64,000 nucleotides of DNA from PALSA-505 sp036501145. Lineage in GTDB: Bacteria; Actinomycetota; Actinomycetes; Streptosporangiales; Streptosporangiaceae. Below, in pieces: positions 16,027-24,914 of this stretch (the stretch's first letter is position 1; each line of letters starts with the position of its first letter). The DNA lies in NCBI GenBank assembly GCA_036501145.1, contig DASYAV010000127.1:62001-126000 (forward strand), in the 5' to 3' direction. The translations under genes and the position numbers were made by a program. Below the pieces are notes generated by a model. It was not told the origin of the DNA, ran no database searches, and worked only from the letters and a program-made list of their open reading frames with translations.

Positions 16027-16797
16027 ATGACGAACGAGACGACGACGGCCGGGCCGGTGGCGGCCGGCGTGTACGAGGACGCCCCGAAGCCGGCGGTGGT
16101 GGACCGGGCGAGCTGGCAGGCGCAGCTGGATGACCTGCTGGTCCGGGAGAAGGCACACACCCGGGAGGGTGACACGATCGCGGCGGCCCGGCGGCGGCTG
16201 CCGATGGTAGAGGTGGACGGCGGCATCCCGCTGACCGGCGCGGACGGGCCGGTGCCGCTGCGGGATGTGTTCGAGGGACGGCGGCAGCTGATCGCCTACT
16301 TCCACATGTGGCACACCGGCAAGCCGGCCCCGGAGCAGTGTGAGGGCTGCACGTTCTTCAACGGGCAGGTCAGCGAGCTGTCCTACCTGCACCAGCGGGA
16401 CGTCACCTATGCCACGTTCAGCGAGGGCCCGTACCCGGAGAGCGCCGCCTACCGGGACTTCATGGGCTTTCGCATGCCGTGGTACTCGGCCCGGGACTGC
16501 GCCGACGAACTGCTGGCCGGGCGCTGGTTCGGCATGCAGGTGTGCTACCTGCGGGACGGTGACCGGGTGTTCGAGACCTACTGGAGCAGCGGCCGGGCCG
16601 GGGAGGTGTTCGCCCCCGCCTACGGGCTGCTCGACATGACGCTGTACGGCAGGCAGGAGACCTGGGAGACCTCCCCGGACGGCTGGCCGCAGCCGTTCAG
16701 CACCCGGGGCGAGCAGTTCCGCGCCGGCGGGCGGCCCACCGCCCAGTGGGAGCGGCTGGCGGCCGGCCGGTCCGACGATCTCGGCACCTCTGGCTAA
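16027..16797 (+). CDS. DUF899 (thioredoxin-like) protein
   Basis: A 256-residue member of DUF899, a thioredoxin-fold family of unknown role. Characteristic blocks are LLVREKAHTREGD near the N-terminus, RQLIAYFHMWH, CEGCTFFNGQV (a CxxC in the thioredoxin position), and DMTLYGRQETWE near the end. ATG 16027 follows a strong AAGGAG. It lies 94 bp after the hydroxy-acid oxidase on the same strand and may be the last gene of that unit. Its last codon and stop overlap the convergent E3-like gene by 4 bp. A redox or peroxide-handling role fits an H2O2-producing oxidase upstream, but this is only suggestive. Confidence 0.87.
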   Translation: MTNETTTAGPVAAGVYEDAPKPAVVDRASWQAQLDDLLVREKAHTREGDTIAAARRRLPMVEVDGGIPLTGADGPVPLRDVFEGRRQLIAYFHMWHTGKPAPEQCEGCTFFNGQVSELSYLHQRDVTYATFSEGPYPESAAYRDFMGFRMPWYSARDCADELLAGRWFGMQVCYLRDGDRVFETYWSSGRAGEVFAPAYGLLDMTLYGRQETWETSPDGWPQPFSTRGEQFRAGGRPTAQWERLAAGRSDDLGTSG

Positions 16798-18221
16798 CGT
16801 CCGGACGGCGGGTGCTCGCGCGCCAGGCGGGCCGCCGCGCCGGCGAGCGCCGCACCGGCGGACAGGCACGGGTGCAGGGTGGCCGCGAGGTCTTCCGGGC
16901 TGGCCATCATCTCGACGGCGAGAGCGGCCTCGCCGGCCAGCCCGGCGGCGTGCGGCCCGGCCATGTGCGCGCCCACGACGACGTCGCGGTCCAGGTCCAC
17001 GGTCAACTGCACGAAGCCATCCGGTGCCCCGGCAGTAGCGGGAGCAGCGCCGGGGGCAGCTCCGGCGCCGGAGGCGGCGGAGTGGCCGGGCAGCGGGGCG
17101 CGGGCCGTGACGGCCCGCAGTCCGGCGGCCCGGGCGGCGTCCTCGGTGAGCCCGACGGCGGCGATCCCCGGCCCGGCCCGCAGCACCACGGGGATGGCCA
17201 GCGGGTCGAAGGTGGCTGGCCGGCCGTTCAGCGCGGCGGCGGCCACCGTCGCCTCGGCGGCGGCCTTGTGCGCCACGCACGGCTGCCCGGTGACGTCGCC
17301 GGCCGCGAAGATTCGGGCCGACGCCCGGCGGGTGCCGTCCACCACGACCTGCCCGCCGGGCCCGGTGGGCACCCCGGCGGCGGCCAGCCCCAGATCCCTG
17401 GTGTCCGGCCGCAGCCCGGCCGCGACCACCACCCGCTCCGCCGGTACCTGGCGCTCGGGGCCGCCGGATCTGACGACGAGCGTGACGCCGTCCAGGCCGG
17501 CCGCCTCGGTGCCGGTCATCAGCCGAACGCCCAGCCCGGCCAATGCGCGGTGCACCGGGGTGGCGACGATCTCTGGCATCTGGGGCAGCAGCCGGCCTGC
17601 CGCTTCGATCAGGGTGACCTCGGTGCCGAGCATGGCGAACAGCGTGGCCAGTTCGGTGCCGGTGGGCCCGCCGCCGACGATAGTCAGGCTGGCGGGCACG
17701 GCGCGCAGCGCGAGCGCGCCGGCCGGGCCGAGCACCCGGTCGCCATCCGGGGTGAGGCCGGGCAGTTCGGCGGGCACCGAGCCGGGCGCGACAACCGCCG
17801 TGGTGAACTCGAGAAAGGTGACGTTCCCGTCCGGGGTGGCCACCGCGGCGCGATCCGGGCGGTTGAAGGCCAGCGTGCCCTCGATGACGCGTATCCCGGG
17901 CCGGCGCAGCTCGGCATGCACATCACCGGCGTGCTGTTTCTGGCCGTCCTGGAACCGGGCCAGGTCGATCGTGGTTTCGCCGGACAGCAGGCCGGCGGCC
18001 CGTAGCTGCGCGGCCCGGTGGGCGGTCCCGGCCACCTCGGCGAGCGCCGCCACGGACGGCCCGCCTTCGGGCCCACGGCCGCGCGTGCGGTCCGAGCCGG
18101 CCCGGTCCACCAGCACGACCTGACGGCCGGCTTGTGCCGCGCGCAGCGCGGCCGTGCGCCCGCCCGGGCCGCCCCCCACAACCAGCACGTCCACGCCCTC
18201 GGCCAGTTCGCCGACGACCAT
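16794..18221 (-). CDS. Lipoamide dehydrogenase-like flavoprotein lacking the redox disulfide
   Basis: A 475-residue FAD/NAD protein in the E3 position of a 2-oxoacid dehydrogenase operon. FAD-binding GGGPGG is at residues 16-21, NAD-binding IVGGGPTGTELATLF is central, and ARIFAAGDVTG precedes a dimerisation domain ending HPCLSAGAAL. True E3 enzymes have GGTCLNxGCIPSK after the FAD motif; here the region reads EGGPSVAALAEVAG with no cysteine, and the C-terminal HPTLSE motif is altered. Only two Cys occur in the whole protein, both distant. It may be a non-classical electron-transfer flavoprotein, or the complex may borrow another E3. Its start overlaps the E2 stop (TGATG). Confidence 0.85.
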   Translation of the reverse strand: MVVGELAEGVDVLVVGGGPGGRTAALRAAQAGRQVVLVDRAGSDRTRGRGPEGGPSVAALAEVAGTAHRAAQLRAAGLLSGETTIDLARFQDGQKQHAGDVHAELRRPGIRVIEGTLAFNRPDRAAVATPDGNVTFLEFTTAVVAPGSVPAELPGLTPDGDRVLGPAGALALRAVPASLTIVGGGPTGTELATLFAMLGTEVTLIEAAGRLLPQMPEIVATPVHRALAGLGVRLMTGTEAAGLDGVTLVVRSGGPERQVPAERVVVAAGLRPDTRDLGLAAAGVPTGPGGQVVVDGTRRASARIFAAGDVTGQPCVAHKAAAEATVAAAALNGRPATFDPLAIPVVLRAGPGIAAVGLTEDAARAAGLRAVTARAPLPGHSAASGAGAAPGAAPATAGAPDGFVQLTVDLDRDVVVGAHMAGPHAAGLAGEAALAVEMMASPEDLAATLHPCLSAGAALAGAAARLAREHPPSGR

Positions 18222-19588
18222 CAGCGCAGCTCGGCGAGCAGCAGGTAGGGATTCTCGATCAGCTCCACGACGGCGGCGGTGAACGCGCCGAGTGTGGCGC
18301 CGTCGTGCAGCCGGTGGTCGGCGACAGAGGACAGCATGACGGACGGCCGGACCACTGGCCTGCCGCCGGCCGCGACCACGCGCTCGGTAACCCGGCCGAA
18401 GCCCAGAATGCCCACCTCGGGCATGCGGATGATCGGCGTGCCAACCTGGGCACCGATCCCGCCCAGGTTGTTGACCGTGTAGCTGCCGCCGGCCAGCTGC
18501 CCGGGGGTTACCTTGCGCTCCCGGGCCAGCCGCACGAGGTCGGCGATCTCCCCGGCCAGCTCCAGCAGCGACTTGCGGTCGGCGTCCGGCACCACCGGGA
18601 CGATCACGCCGTCCGTCACGGCGGTGGCCACGCCGATGTTGATCCGCCCGTGCAGCGTGTACTCTCCGGCCGCTTCGTCGAACGAGGCGTTCATCAGCGG
18701 GTGCTGCCGCAGCGCGATCGCGGTGATCTTCACGAAGAACGGCACGAACGTCAGCGCCGCGGCCTGCTCCGGCCGGGCGGCCCGCAGCGCCTGCCTGGCC
18801 TCGATGAGCCGGGTGGCGTCCGCCTCCCGCCAGTCCACGATGTGCGGGATCGTCCGCCACGACTCGGCCATCGCCTTGGCGACCTGCCGCCGTAGCCCGC
18901 GGACCGGCACCCGCTCGTCCTCGGGCGGCCCGGCGGCCGGGTCACGCCAGGCCGGCGCGGGCGGCTGAGGGGCGGCTGGCGGCTGTAGGGCCGGCGCGGC
19001 GGCGTCCGGGGCGGCCACAGACTCGATGTCGCCCCGGGTAATCCGGCCGGCCGGGCCGGTGCCGGCGATCGTGCGCAGGTCGATGCCGCGCTGCAGGGCG
19101 ATCCGGCGCACCACGGGCGACGCCTTCGGCCGGGCCGCGCCGCCCGGCAGGGGCTGGGCCGCCGGGGACTGGGCCGCAGAGTGGCCCGCCGGAGGCTGGG
19201 CGGCCGGGGACTGGGCGGCCGGAGGCTGGGCGGCCGGGGACTGGGCGGCCGGGGCGGCCGGCTCACTGGGCGCGGACGGCGCATCCGGCGCGGGCTCCTC
19301 TACCTGATAAGCGTTCTGGCCCGCCCCCGCCGGAGCGGCAGAGTCACCAGTCGGCCCGTCGAGCACGGCGAGCACCGCGCCCACCGTCAGCGATTCACCC
19401 GGGGACGCACCGAGCCGGGCGATCGTCCCCGCCGCCGGGCTCGGCATCTCCACGATCGACTTGCTGGTCTCGACGGTGACCAGGATGTCGCCCTCGCGCA
19501 CCTGGTCGCCCACGCCGACCCGCCACTCGATGATCTCCGCATCGGCGATGCCCGAGCCGACGTCGGGCAGCCGGAACTCCATGCTCAT
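18221..19588 (-). CDS. 2-oxoacid dehydrogenase E2, dihydrolipoamide acyltransferase
   Basis: A 455-residue E2 core subunit. Residues 1-80 form one lipoyl domain with lipoyl Lys43 in ETSKSIVEM. An Ala/Pro/Gln-rich flexible linker with AAQSPAAQPP repeats follows. A peripheral-subunit binding domain is at about 155-195 (KASPVVRRIALQRGIDLRTI), and the acyltransferase domain ends with the active-site DHRLHDG. Domain order and length match branched-chain E2. It overlaps E1beta (ATGA) upstream and the E3-like gene downstream, so all subunits are translationally coupled. It transfers the acyl group from E1 to CoA. Confidence 0.92.
   Translation of the reverse strand: MSMEFRLPDVGSGIADAEIIEWRVGVGDQVREGDILVTVETSKSIVEMPSPAAGTIARLGASPGESLTVGAVLAVLDGPTGDSAAPAGAGQNAYQVEEPAPDAPSAPSEPAAPAAQSPAAQPPAAQSPAAQPPAGHSAAQSPAAQPLPGGAARPKASPVVRRIALQRGIDLRTIAGTGPAGRITRGDIESVAAPDAAAPALQPPAAPQPPAPAWRDPAAGPPEDERVPVRGLRRQVAKAMAESWRTIPHIVDWREADATRLIEARQALRAARPEQAAALTFVPFFVKITAIALRQHPLMNASFDEAAGEYTLHGRINIGVATAVTDGVIVPVVPDADRKSLLELAGEIADLVRLARERKVTPGQLAGGSYTVNNLGGIGAQVGTPIIRMPEVGILGFGRVTERVVAAGGRPVVRPSVMLSSVADHRLHDGATLGAFTAAVVELIENPYLLLAELR
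19191..19250. repeat. Perfect 30-bp tandem duplication in E2 linker
   Basis: Two identical 30-bp copies (19191-19220 and 19221-19250) follow a decayed copy at about 19152-19190. They encode the swinging-arm linker of E2, so copy number changes would alter arm length without breaking the frame. Confidence 0.85.
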
Positions 19589-20565
19589 CGGGCCGCCACC
19601 GTCTCCCGCACCGCAGCCAGCACGCGTTCCTCTCCGGGCAGGTAGAGCTCCTCGGCCCCGGCCAGCGGATAGGGCATGTCTGGCGCGGTCACCCGGGCCA
19701 CCGGCGCCTCCAGTGAGTAGAACGCCTCTTCCTGGACGGTGGCCGCGATCTCCGCGCCGAACCCGCCGGTGAGTGGAGCCTCGTGCACCACGACGACCCG
19801 GCCGGTTTCCTCGGTGCATGCCACCAGCGTGGCCACGTCGAGCGGCACCAGCGTGCGCAGGTCGATGACACGGCAGGAGATGCCTTCCCTGGCCGCCTGA
19901 TCCGCGGCACGCTCACACAGCTGGACGGCCGCGCTCCACGCCACCAGGGTGACGTCGCCACCGTCGCGGACGGTGCGGGCCTGGCCGAACGGGATCGTGT
20001 ACTCCTCGTCCGGCACCTCGTCCTTGACCAGCCGGTAGCCGCGCAGCGGCTCGCAGAACAGCACCGGATCGGGGTCCCTGATCGCGGCGGCCAGTAGCCC
20101 CTTCGCGTCGCGGGCGCAGGCCGGCATCACGATCTTCAGGCCGGGGCACTGCACGAACTGCGCCTCCAGCGCGTCGGAGTGCAGCTCGGGGGTGCGCACC
20201 CCGCCGCCGAACGGGGCGCGGATCGTCACCGGCATGGGGAACCGGCCCTGCGAGCGGAAGCCGTACCGGGCGATCTGCCCGGCGATCTGGTGGAACGCCT
20301 GGTGGGCGAAGCCGAGGAACTGCATCTCGATCACCGGGCGCATCCCGCTGACGGCTAGACCGACGGCCGCGCCCGCGATGACCGCCTCGGCGAGCGGCGC
20401 GTCGATGACCCGGTTCTCACCGAACCGGCGCTGCAGGCCGTCGGTGGCGCGGAACACGCCGCCGAGCCGCCCGACGTCCTCACCGAGCAGCACGACGCTG
20501 CCGTCCCTGGCCAGTTCCTGTTCCAGGGTCAGCCGGATGGCCTCCACCATGGTGCGCACGGTCAT
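19585..20565 (-). CDS. 2-oxoacid dehydrogenase E1 beta subunit
   Basis: A 326-residue beta subunit of the TPP-dependent E1 component. It shows VVLLGEDVGRLGGVF, RVIDAPLAEAVIAGAAVGLA (the Glu that activates TPP), FGGGVRTPELHSDALEAQF, and the C-terminal transketolase domain RVVVVHEAPLTGGFGAEIAA. The HSDALEAQF pattern resembles branched-chain rather than pyruvate E1beta. ATG 20565 overlaps the alpha stop, and its own stop overlaps the E2 start (both ATGA). With E1alpha it decarboxylates branched 2-oxo acids and acylates the lipoyl arm of E2. Confidence 0.92.
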   Translation of the reverse strand: MTVRTMVEAIRLTLEQELARDGSVVLLGEDVGRLGGVFRATDGLQRRFGENRVIDAPLAEAVIAGAAVGLAVSGMRPVIEMQFLGFAHQAFHQIAGQIARYGFRSQGRFPMPVTIRAPFGGGVRTPELHSDALEAQFVQCPGLKIVMPACARDAKGLLAAAIRDPDPVLFCEPLRGYRLVKDEVPDEEYTIPFGQARTVRDGGDVTLVAWSAAVQLCERAADQAAREGISCRVIDLRTLVPLDVATLVACTEETGRVVVVHEAPLTGGFGAEIAATVQEEAFYSLEAPVARVTAPDMPYPLAGAEELYLPGEERVLAAVRETVAAR

Positions 20566-21689
20566 GGCGCACCTCCGGCGCCGTCCCCCGCGGCGCCGTC
20601 CCCGGCGGCGGGCCCGGGCCGGCGTCGCGGCAGCTGCGGTCCCGGCTGCCGGTAGACCTGGCCGAGCAGGTCGGCTTCGGACGGCCTTGGCACTGCCTCG
20701 GCCGCGGCCACCGCGGCGGTCAGCTCGGCGGCGATCTCCTCGCGCATCCGTTCCACCTGCTCGTCGGTGATGATGCCGCGGCCGGCCAGGTAGCGGTGGA
20801 AGCGCGGCAGCGGGTCGGCGCGCCTGCGCTCCTCGAGTTCGGCGGCGGGCACGTACCGGGTGCTGTCGTCGGCGGTGTTGTGCGGGTAGAGCCGGTAGGT
20901 CTGCGATTCGATCAGAGTCGGCCCGGCACCGCTCCTGGCCCGTTCGACAGCCTGGCGGCAGACCTCGTGCACGGCGAGCAGGTCGTTGCCGTCCACCACC
21001 ACCCCGGGGAAGCCGTAGCCCTCGGCGCGGACGGCGAACGTCTGCGCGGCGGTCTGCCTGGACCGGGGCGTGGATATCGCGTAGCCGTTGTTCTGGAGTA
21101 CGAACACCACCGGCGCGCGGGTGACGCCGGCCAGGTTGCACGCCTCGTGGAAGTCACCTTCGGACGAGGCACCGTCGCCGAAGTAGGTCATCACCACCCC
21201 GTCCAGCCGCTGCAGCTTCAGGCCGAGCGCCAGCCCGGCGGCGTGCGGGATCTGGGCGGCGAGCGAGATCTGCATCGGCAGCACCTTGACCGGCTCGGGC
21301 ACCAGTGCCCCCCGCGGGTGGCCGATGAAGTACAGCAGCAGGCTCTCCAGCGGGTAGCCGTGCCGCAGCAGCGCGGGCGCCTCCCGGTACTGCGGGACGA
21401 TCCAGTCCCGGGCCGGGTCCAGCGCCAGGCACGATCCGACGACCGAGGCCTCCTGCCCGTAGACCGCGGAGAACGTGCCCAGCCTGCCCTGCCGCTGCAG
21501 GCTCACCGCCCGCTCATCGAGCATCCGGGACAGCAGCATCCACCGGTAGGCCTCCAGCAACTGCTCATCGGCCAGGTTCACCTCGGTGCCGTTCAGCAGC
21601 TGCCCGGCGGTGTCGAGCATCCGGTAGGCACCAGGCGCAGCGCCGCCTTCCATAGGCCGCGCCACCTGGTCCGGGCCGACCGCTGTCAT
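20562..21689 (-). CDS. 2-oxoacid dehydrogenase E1 alpha subunit
   Basis: A 375-residue alpha subunit. The TPP-binding motif GDGASSEGDFHEACNLAG...NN lies at residues 171-201. The phosphorylation-loop-like region RLYPHNTADDSTRY, with the conserved catalytic-site His, is near residue 275. A Pro/Arg/Gly-rich tail of about 30 residues is unusual. The sequence style (SRMLDERAVSLQRQGRLGTF, VPQYREAPALLRHGY) fits the branched-chain/PdhA-like group. ATG 21689 overlaps the stop of the OYE-like gene (ATGA), which ties this complex to the flavoenzymes upstream and not only to leucine breakdown. Confidence 0.92.
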   Translation of the reverse strand: MTAVGPDQVARPMEGGAAPGAYRMLDTAGQLLNGTEVNLADEQLLEAYRWMLLSRMLDERAVSLQRQGRLGTFSAVYGQEASVVGSCLALDPARDWIVPQYREAPALLRHGYPLESLLLYFIGHPRGALVPEPVKVLPMQISLAAQIPHAAGLALGLKLQRLDGVVMTYFGDGASSEGDFHEACNLAGVTRAPVVFVLQNNGYAISTPRSRQTAAQTFAVRAEGYGFPGVVVDGNDLLAVHEVCRQAVERARSGAGPTLIESQTYRLYPHNTADDSTRYVPAAELEERRRADPLPRFHRYLAGRGIITDEQVERMREEIAAELTAAVAAAEAVPRPSEADLLGQVYRQPGPQLPRRRPGPAAGDGAAGDGAGGAP

Positions 21690-23692
21690 AGCTCCCGCCC
21701 GGTCTGGTAGCCGTCGTAGATGGCCTCCTCGATGCCGCGCGGGGCCAGCGCGTCCCCGGTCACGTGCAGCTCGTACGGGCCGCCGCGCAGCTCGCGGTAC
21801 AGCTCATCGCGCGCCGCCGGCATGGTCACCGCCACCACCGCGTCAACGTTGCCGATCGTCTGCTCAGCCGTCCCGAATCCGCGGTTGATGACAACCTCCG
21901 ATCCCTGTGCGGCCGTGATCTCGGCCACCGGGTGGAACCGGACACCCAGCTCGGTGAGCCGCTGGTAGGTAACGCGCCAGTTGGTGAGGTCGAGCGCGCT
22001 TCCGGGGTAGGCGGTCGGCGTGACGAAGTCCACCGCCGCGCCGCGGGCGGCGAGGGCATGCGCCACGCTCATCGCCTGCCAGTCGCCGAACTCGTCGAAC
22101 AGCACGACGTGCTGGCCGGGCACGTGCTCGCCGGCGAGCACCGCGGCGGCGTCGGTGACCGGCAGGTCGGTGGGGAACCCCGCCGGGGAGGGGTGGGATC
22201 CGGTCGCGATGACCACGGCGGCCGGGCCAATACCCGCGATCGCCGGCCCGGTGGCCTCGGCGCCCAGCCGCACCTCGACGCCGGCCTCGCCGCATCGCCG
22301 TTCCAGCCATTCGGTTATCTGGGCCAGCTCACCCCGCTGGGGTGCCTTCGCTGCGATGCGGACCTGTCCGCCGAGCCGGATGTCGCGCTCCAGGAGCACG
22401 ACCTGGTGGCCCCGGCGGGCGGCCACCCTGGCACATTCCAGGCCGGATGGCCCGCCGCCCACGACGGCGACCTTGCGCGGCTGGGACGCGGGCGGCAGCG
22501 GGCCGCCCCACCGCTCCTCCCGGCTCACCACGGCGTTGTGAATGCACCGGATGCTGCCGCCGTGGTGCAGGTGGTTGAAGCAGTTCATGGCACCCACGCA
22601 CGGCCGGATCTGGTCGGCCTGCCCGGCGGCTGCCTTGGCCGGGAAGTACGGGTCGGCGATCAGCGCGCGCGCCATCACCACGGCGTCGCAGCTACCGCCG
22701 GCGATCAGTTCCTCGGCGACCTGGGGGTGGTTCACCCGGCCAACCAGGAACACCGGCACCCCGACGACGTTCTTGACGCCTTTCCCGACGCGTGCCCACA
22801 GCCCAGGGGTGAAGGTCATGTTCGGGATGTTCCGTGCCGTGTTCATCGCGTCGGAGTAGTGCCCCATGGTGACGTCGAGGTAGTCGGCCAGCCCCCAGGA
22901 GTCGATGGTGCCGGCGATCTCCAGCATGTCGAGCTCGCCGGGCTCGCCCGGGTCGAGGCCGCAGCCGGTGATCCGGGCCCCGACCGCCAGCCCGCGGCCC
23001 ACGGCTTCCCGCACCGCGAGCAGGATCTCCCTGGCCAGCCGGAGCCGGTTGCCCAGCGGCCCGCCCCACTCGTCGACACGCAGGTTCGTCTTGGGCGACA
23101 TGAACTGCTCGACCAGGTTGCCATGCGCGAAGTGCAGCAGCACGCCGGACAGGCCGCCGGCCCGGCAGCGTTCCGCGGCGGCGCGGAAGGCGGCGATGAT
23201 CGTGCGGATCGCCGCCGGCTCGAGCGCATGTGGGACCCGCCATTCCACGCCGTAGCTGTGCAGCGGCACCGCCGACGGTGCCCGGTAGACGGCCGCGCCG
23301 GATCCGGTGTATTCGCTCTGCCGCCCGGGGTGGAACAGTTCGGCGACGTAGTGCGCGCCATGCTCGCGGACCGCGTCCATCACCACGCGGTACTGGCCGA
23401 CGATGGAGTCGTCCACGTTCCACAGGTCGAGGTACTCCGGGGTCACGCAGGTCGCCTGCGAGACGATCAGCCCGGCGCCGCCGCGGGCCCGTTCCCGGTG
23501 GTAGGCGACAAGCTGGGGGCCGTAGCCCCGGGCCGTGGCGAACCCGGTCTGGTGGGCGGAATTGACGATCCGGTTCTTCAGCGTGACCGGGCCCACCCGC
23601 AGCGGGGAGAACAGGTGCGGGTAGGCGGGTGCGGCGGCCCGCGGCTCTGGCTGGCCCGCGGCCACCGGCGCGCTGTGCTGGCCGGCGGTCAC
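21686..23692 (-). CDS. OYE/2,4-dienoyl-CoA reductase-type flavoprotein, possible N-demethylase
   Basis: A 668-residue multi-domain flavoprotein. An N-terminal Old Yellow Enzyme TIM barrel (residues 20-370; LFSPLRVGPVTLKNRIV, AELFHPGRQ, HFAHGNLVEQFMSP) leads to an iron-sulfur segment CVGAMNCFNHLHHGGSIRC, then FAD (VAVVGGGPSGLECA) and NAD domains. This is the trimethylamine dehydrogenase/dienoyl-CoA reductase layout. The cluster segment has three Cys where the classic pattern has four (CxxC is CVGA here), a form I recall from N-methylproline demethylase-like members. GTG 23692 overlaps the upstream FAD oxidoreductase stop (GTGA). An N-dealkylating or enoyl-reducing role are both open. Confidence 0.83.
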   Translation of the reverse strand: MTAGQHSAPVAAGQPEPRAAAPAYPHLFSPLRVGPVTLKNRIVNSAHQTGFATARGYGPQLVAYHRERARGGAGLIVSQATCVTPEYLDLWNVDDSIVGQYRVVMDAVREHGAHYVAELFHPGRQSEYTGSGAAVYRAPSAVPLHSYGVEWRVPHALEPAAIRTIIAAFRAAAERCRAGGLSGVLLHFAHGNLVEQFMSPKTNLRVDEWGGPLGNRLRLAREILLAVREAVGRGLAVGARITGCGLDPGEPGELDMLEIAGTIDSWGLADYLDVTMGHYSDAMNTARNIPNMTFTPGLWARVGKGVKNVVGVPVFLVGRVNHPQVAEELIAGGSCDAVVMARALIADPYFPAKAAAGQADQIRPCVGAMNCFNHLHHGGSIRCIHNAVVSREERWGGPLPPASQPRKVAVVGGGPSGLECARVAARRGHQVVLLERDIRLGGQVRIAAKAPQRGELAQITEWLERRCGEAGVEVRLGAEATGPAIAGIGPAAVVIATGSHPSPAGFPTDLPVTDAAAVLAGEHVPGQHVVLFDEFGDWQAMSVAHALAARGAAVDFVTPTAYPGSALDLTNWRVTYQRLTELGVRFHPVAEITAAQGSEVVINRGFGTAEQTIGNVDAVVAVTMPAARDELYRELRGGPYELHVTGDALAPRGIEEAIYDGYQTGREL

Positions 23693-24864
23693 GCCCGTGC
23701 GGTCCCGGTCCGCCGGTGCGGGATCATCCCCTCTCCCGGCCCGGACCCGGCCGTGGTTTCCCGCAGCGGGTCGAGCGGCGTCAGGTCGATGGCCGGGTCG
23801 GGATCGCCGGTCATCACCCGGGCCAGCAGTTCGGCCACCGGCGGGCCGTGCATGACGCCATGACCGGCGAACCCGGCCAGTACCCACAGGTTCTCGTCCA
23901 CCTGGCCGGCGTTCGGGTGCCCGTCGCTGACCTCGTCGGCCACCCCGCTGAGCAGGTGCGAGATGCCCAGGTCGAGCAGGCCGGGCGCGCGGGTGAGGGC
24001 GGCCGCGTGCCAGTCCTCGAGCATGCCCTGCTGGCCGTAGCCGTCTGGCGGATCCGAGATGAGCATGGACACCACCAGGCCCTCGCCTTCGCGTTCCACG
24101 AAGAACCCGGTGTCGAAGTCGATCACCACCGGCACCCGCTGTCCGGGCAGGGCCGCGCCGGTTAGCGCCGAGTGCAGCATGAAGCCGCTGACGTCCACCG
24201 TGATGCCGAGCGGGGCGAGCAGGTCCGGCGCGCCCACGCCCGCGGCCACCACGACTTGGCGGGCGGTGGCCAGCGTGCCGCCGGGGCCGGTGAGCCGGAA
24301 ACCCGTCCCGGCGCGCTCGATCCCGGTCACCGGCGTCCACTGCCGGATGACCACGCCGAGCCCGCGGGCCGCACCGGCCAGCGCGGCCACCCCGTCGGTG
24401 CCGATCACCCGGCCGTCCTCGGGCGTCCAGGAACCGCCCGCCAGGTCGGCGGTGCCGAGCCAGGGCACCACGTCCCGAACGCCGGCGGCGTCGAGAATCT
24501 CCACCGGGCCCGCTTGCAGGTCGCGCTGCATCTGGGCGGCCTTGCTGAACTGCTCGAGCACCTCATCGTGGGTGGTGACGAACAGGTAGCCGTGCTTGTG
24601 GAACGGGCATGGCGCCTCGAACCGGTCCGCGCAGGACCGCCAGAACTCCAGGCCACGCTTGGACAGCTCGATCTCCAGCGGGGTCGAGAACTGCTGGCGC
24701 ACGCCGGCGAACGAGGCCCCGGTGGACCCGCTGCCCAGCTGGTCCTTCTCCAGCAGCAGAACGCCGCTCACCCCGGTCCGGGCCAGGTAGTAGGCCAGGG
24801 CGGTGCCCGCGATCCCGCCGCCGATGATGGCCGTGTCCACGTGCTGCGGCCCTGCCGTTGTCAT
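23689..24864 (-). CDS. FAD-dependent amine/amino-acid oxidoreductase (DAO family)
   Basis: A 391-residue DAO-family flavoprotein. The dinucleotide-binding motif TAIIGGGIAGTALAYYLAR starts at residue 11, then LLEKDQLGSGSTGASFAGVRQQFS, where the GSTG-S-GG-RxQF pattern is shared with sarcosine oxidase beta/dimethylglycine-type enzymes. The C-terminus has VLAGFAGHGVMHGPP, the family's FAD-contact glycine segment. Substrates of this group are secondary amines and N-methyl or D-amino acids. It is co-translated with the OYE-like protein and lies 50 bp after the permease gene. A paralogue with the same blocks is at 29460-30602. Confidence 0.87.
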   Translation of the reverse strand: MTTAGPQHVDTAIIGGGIAGTALAYYLARTGVSGVLLLEKDQLGSGSTGASFAGVRQQFSTPLEIELSKRGLEFWRSCADRFEAPCPFHKHGYLFVTTHDEVLEQFSKAAQMQRDLQAGPVEILDAAGVRDVVPWLGTADLAGGSWTPEDGRVIGTDGVAALAGAARGLGVVIRQWTPVTGIERAGTGFRLTGPGGTLATARQVVVAAGVGAPDLLAPLGITVDVSGFMLHSALTGAALPGQRVPVVIDFDTGFFVEREGEGLVVSMLISDPPDGYGQQGMLEDWHAAALTRAPGLLDLGISHLLSGVADEVSDGHPNAGQVDENLWVLAGFAGHGVMHGPPVAELLARVMTGDPDPAIDLTPLDPLRETTAGSGPGEGMIPHRRTGTARA

Positions 24865-24914
24865 GCCGTTCCCTTCTGTCGGCTGATTTCTGCTCGCCTG
24901 TGCCCGCTGACGGC

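Noticed and set aside
13701..16226. Very long open frame on the minus strand opposite hutH and the hydroxy-acid oxidase
   Set aside because: Composition is Arg/Pro/Gln/His-rich with no family blocks; the plus strand holds two clear enzymes. It is an effect of high GC.
21764..23863. Plus-strand 699-codon frame opposite the OYE-like gene
   Set aside because: No domain features and antisense to a protein with clear flavin motifs.
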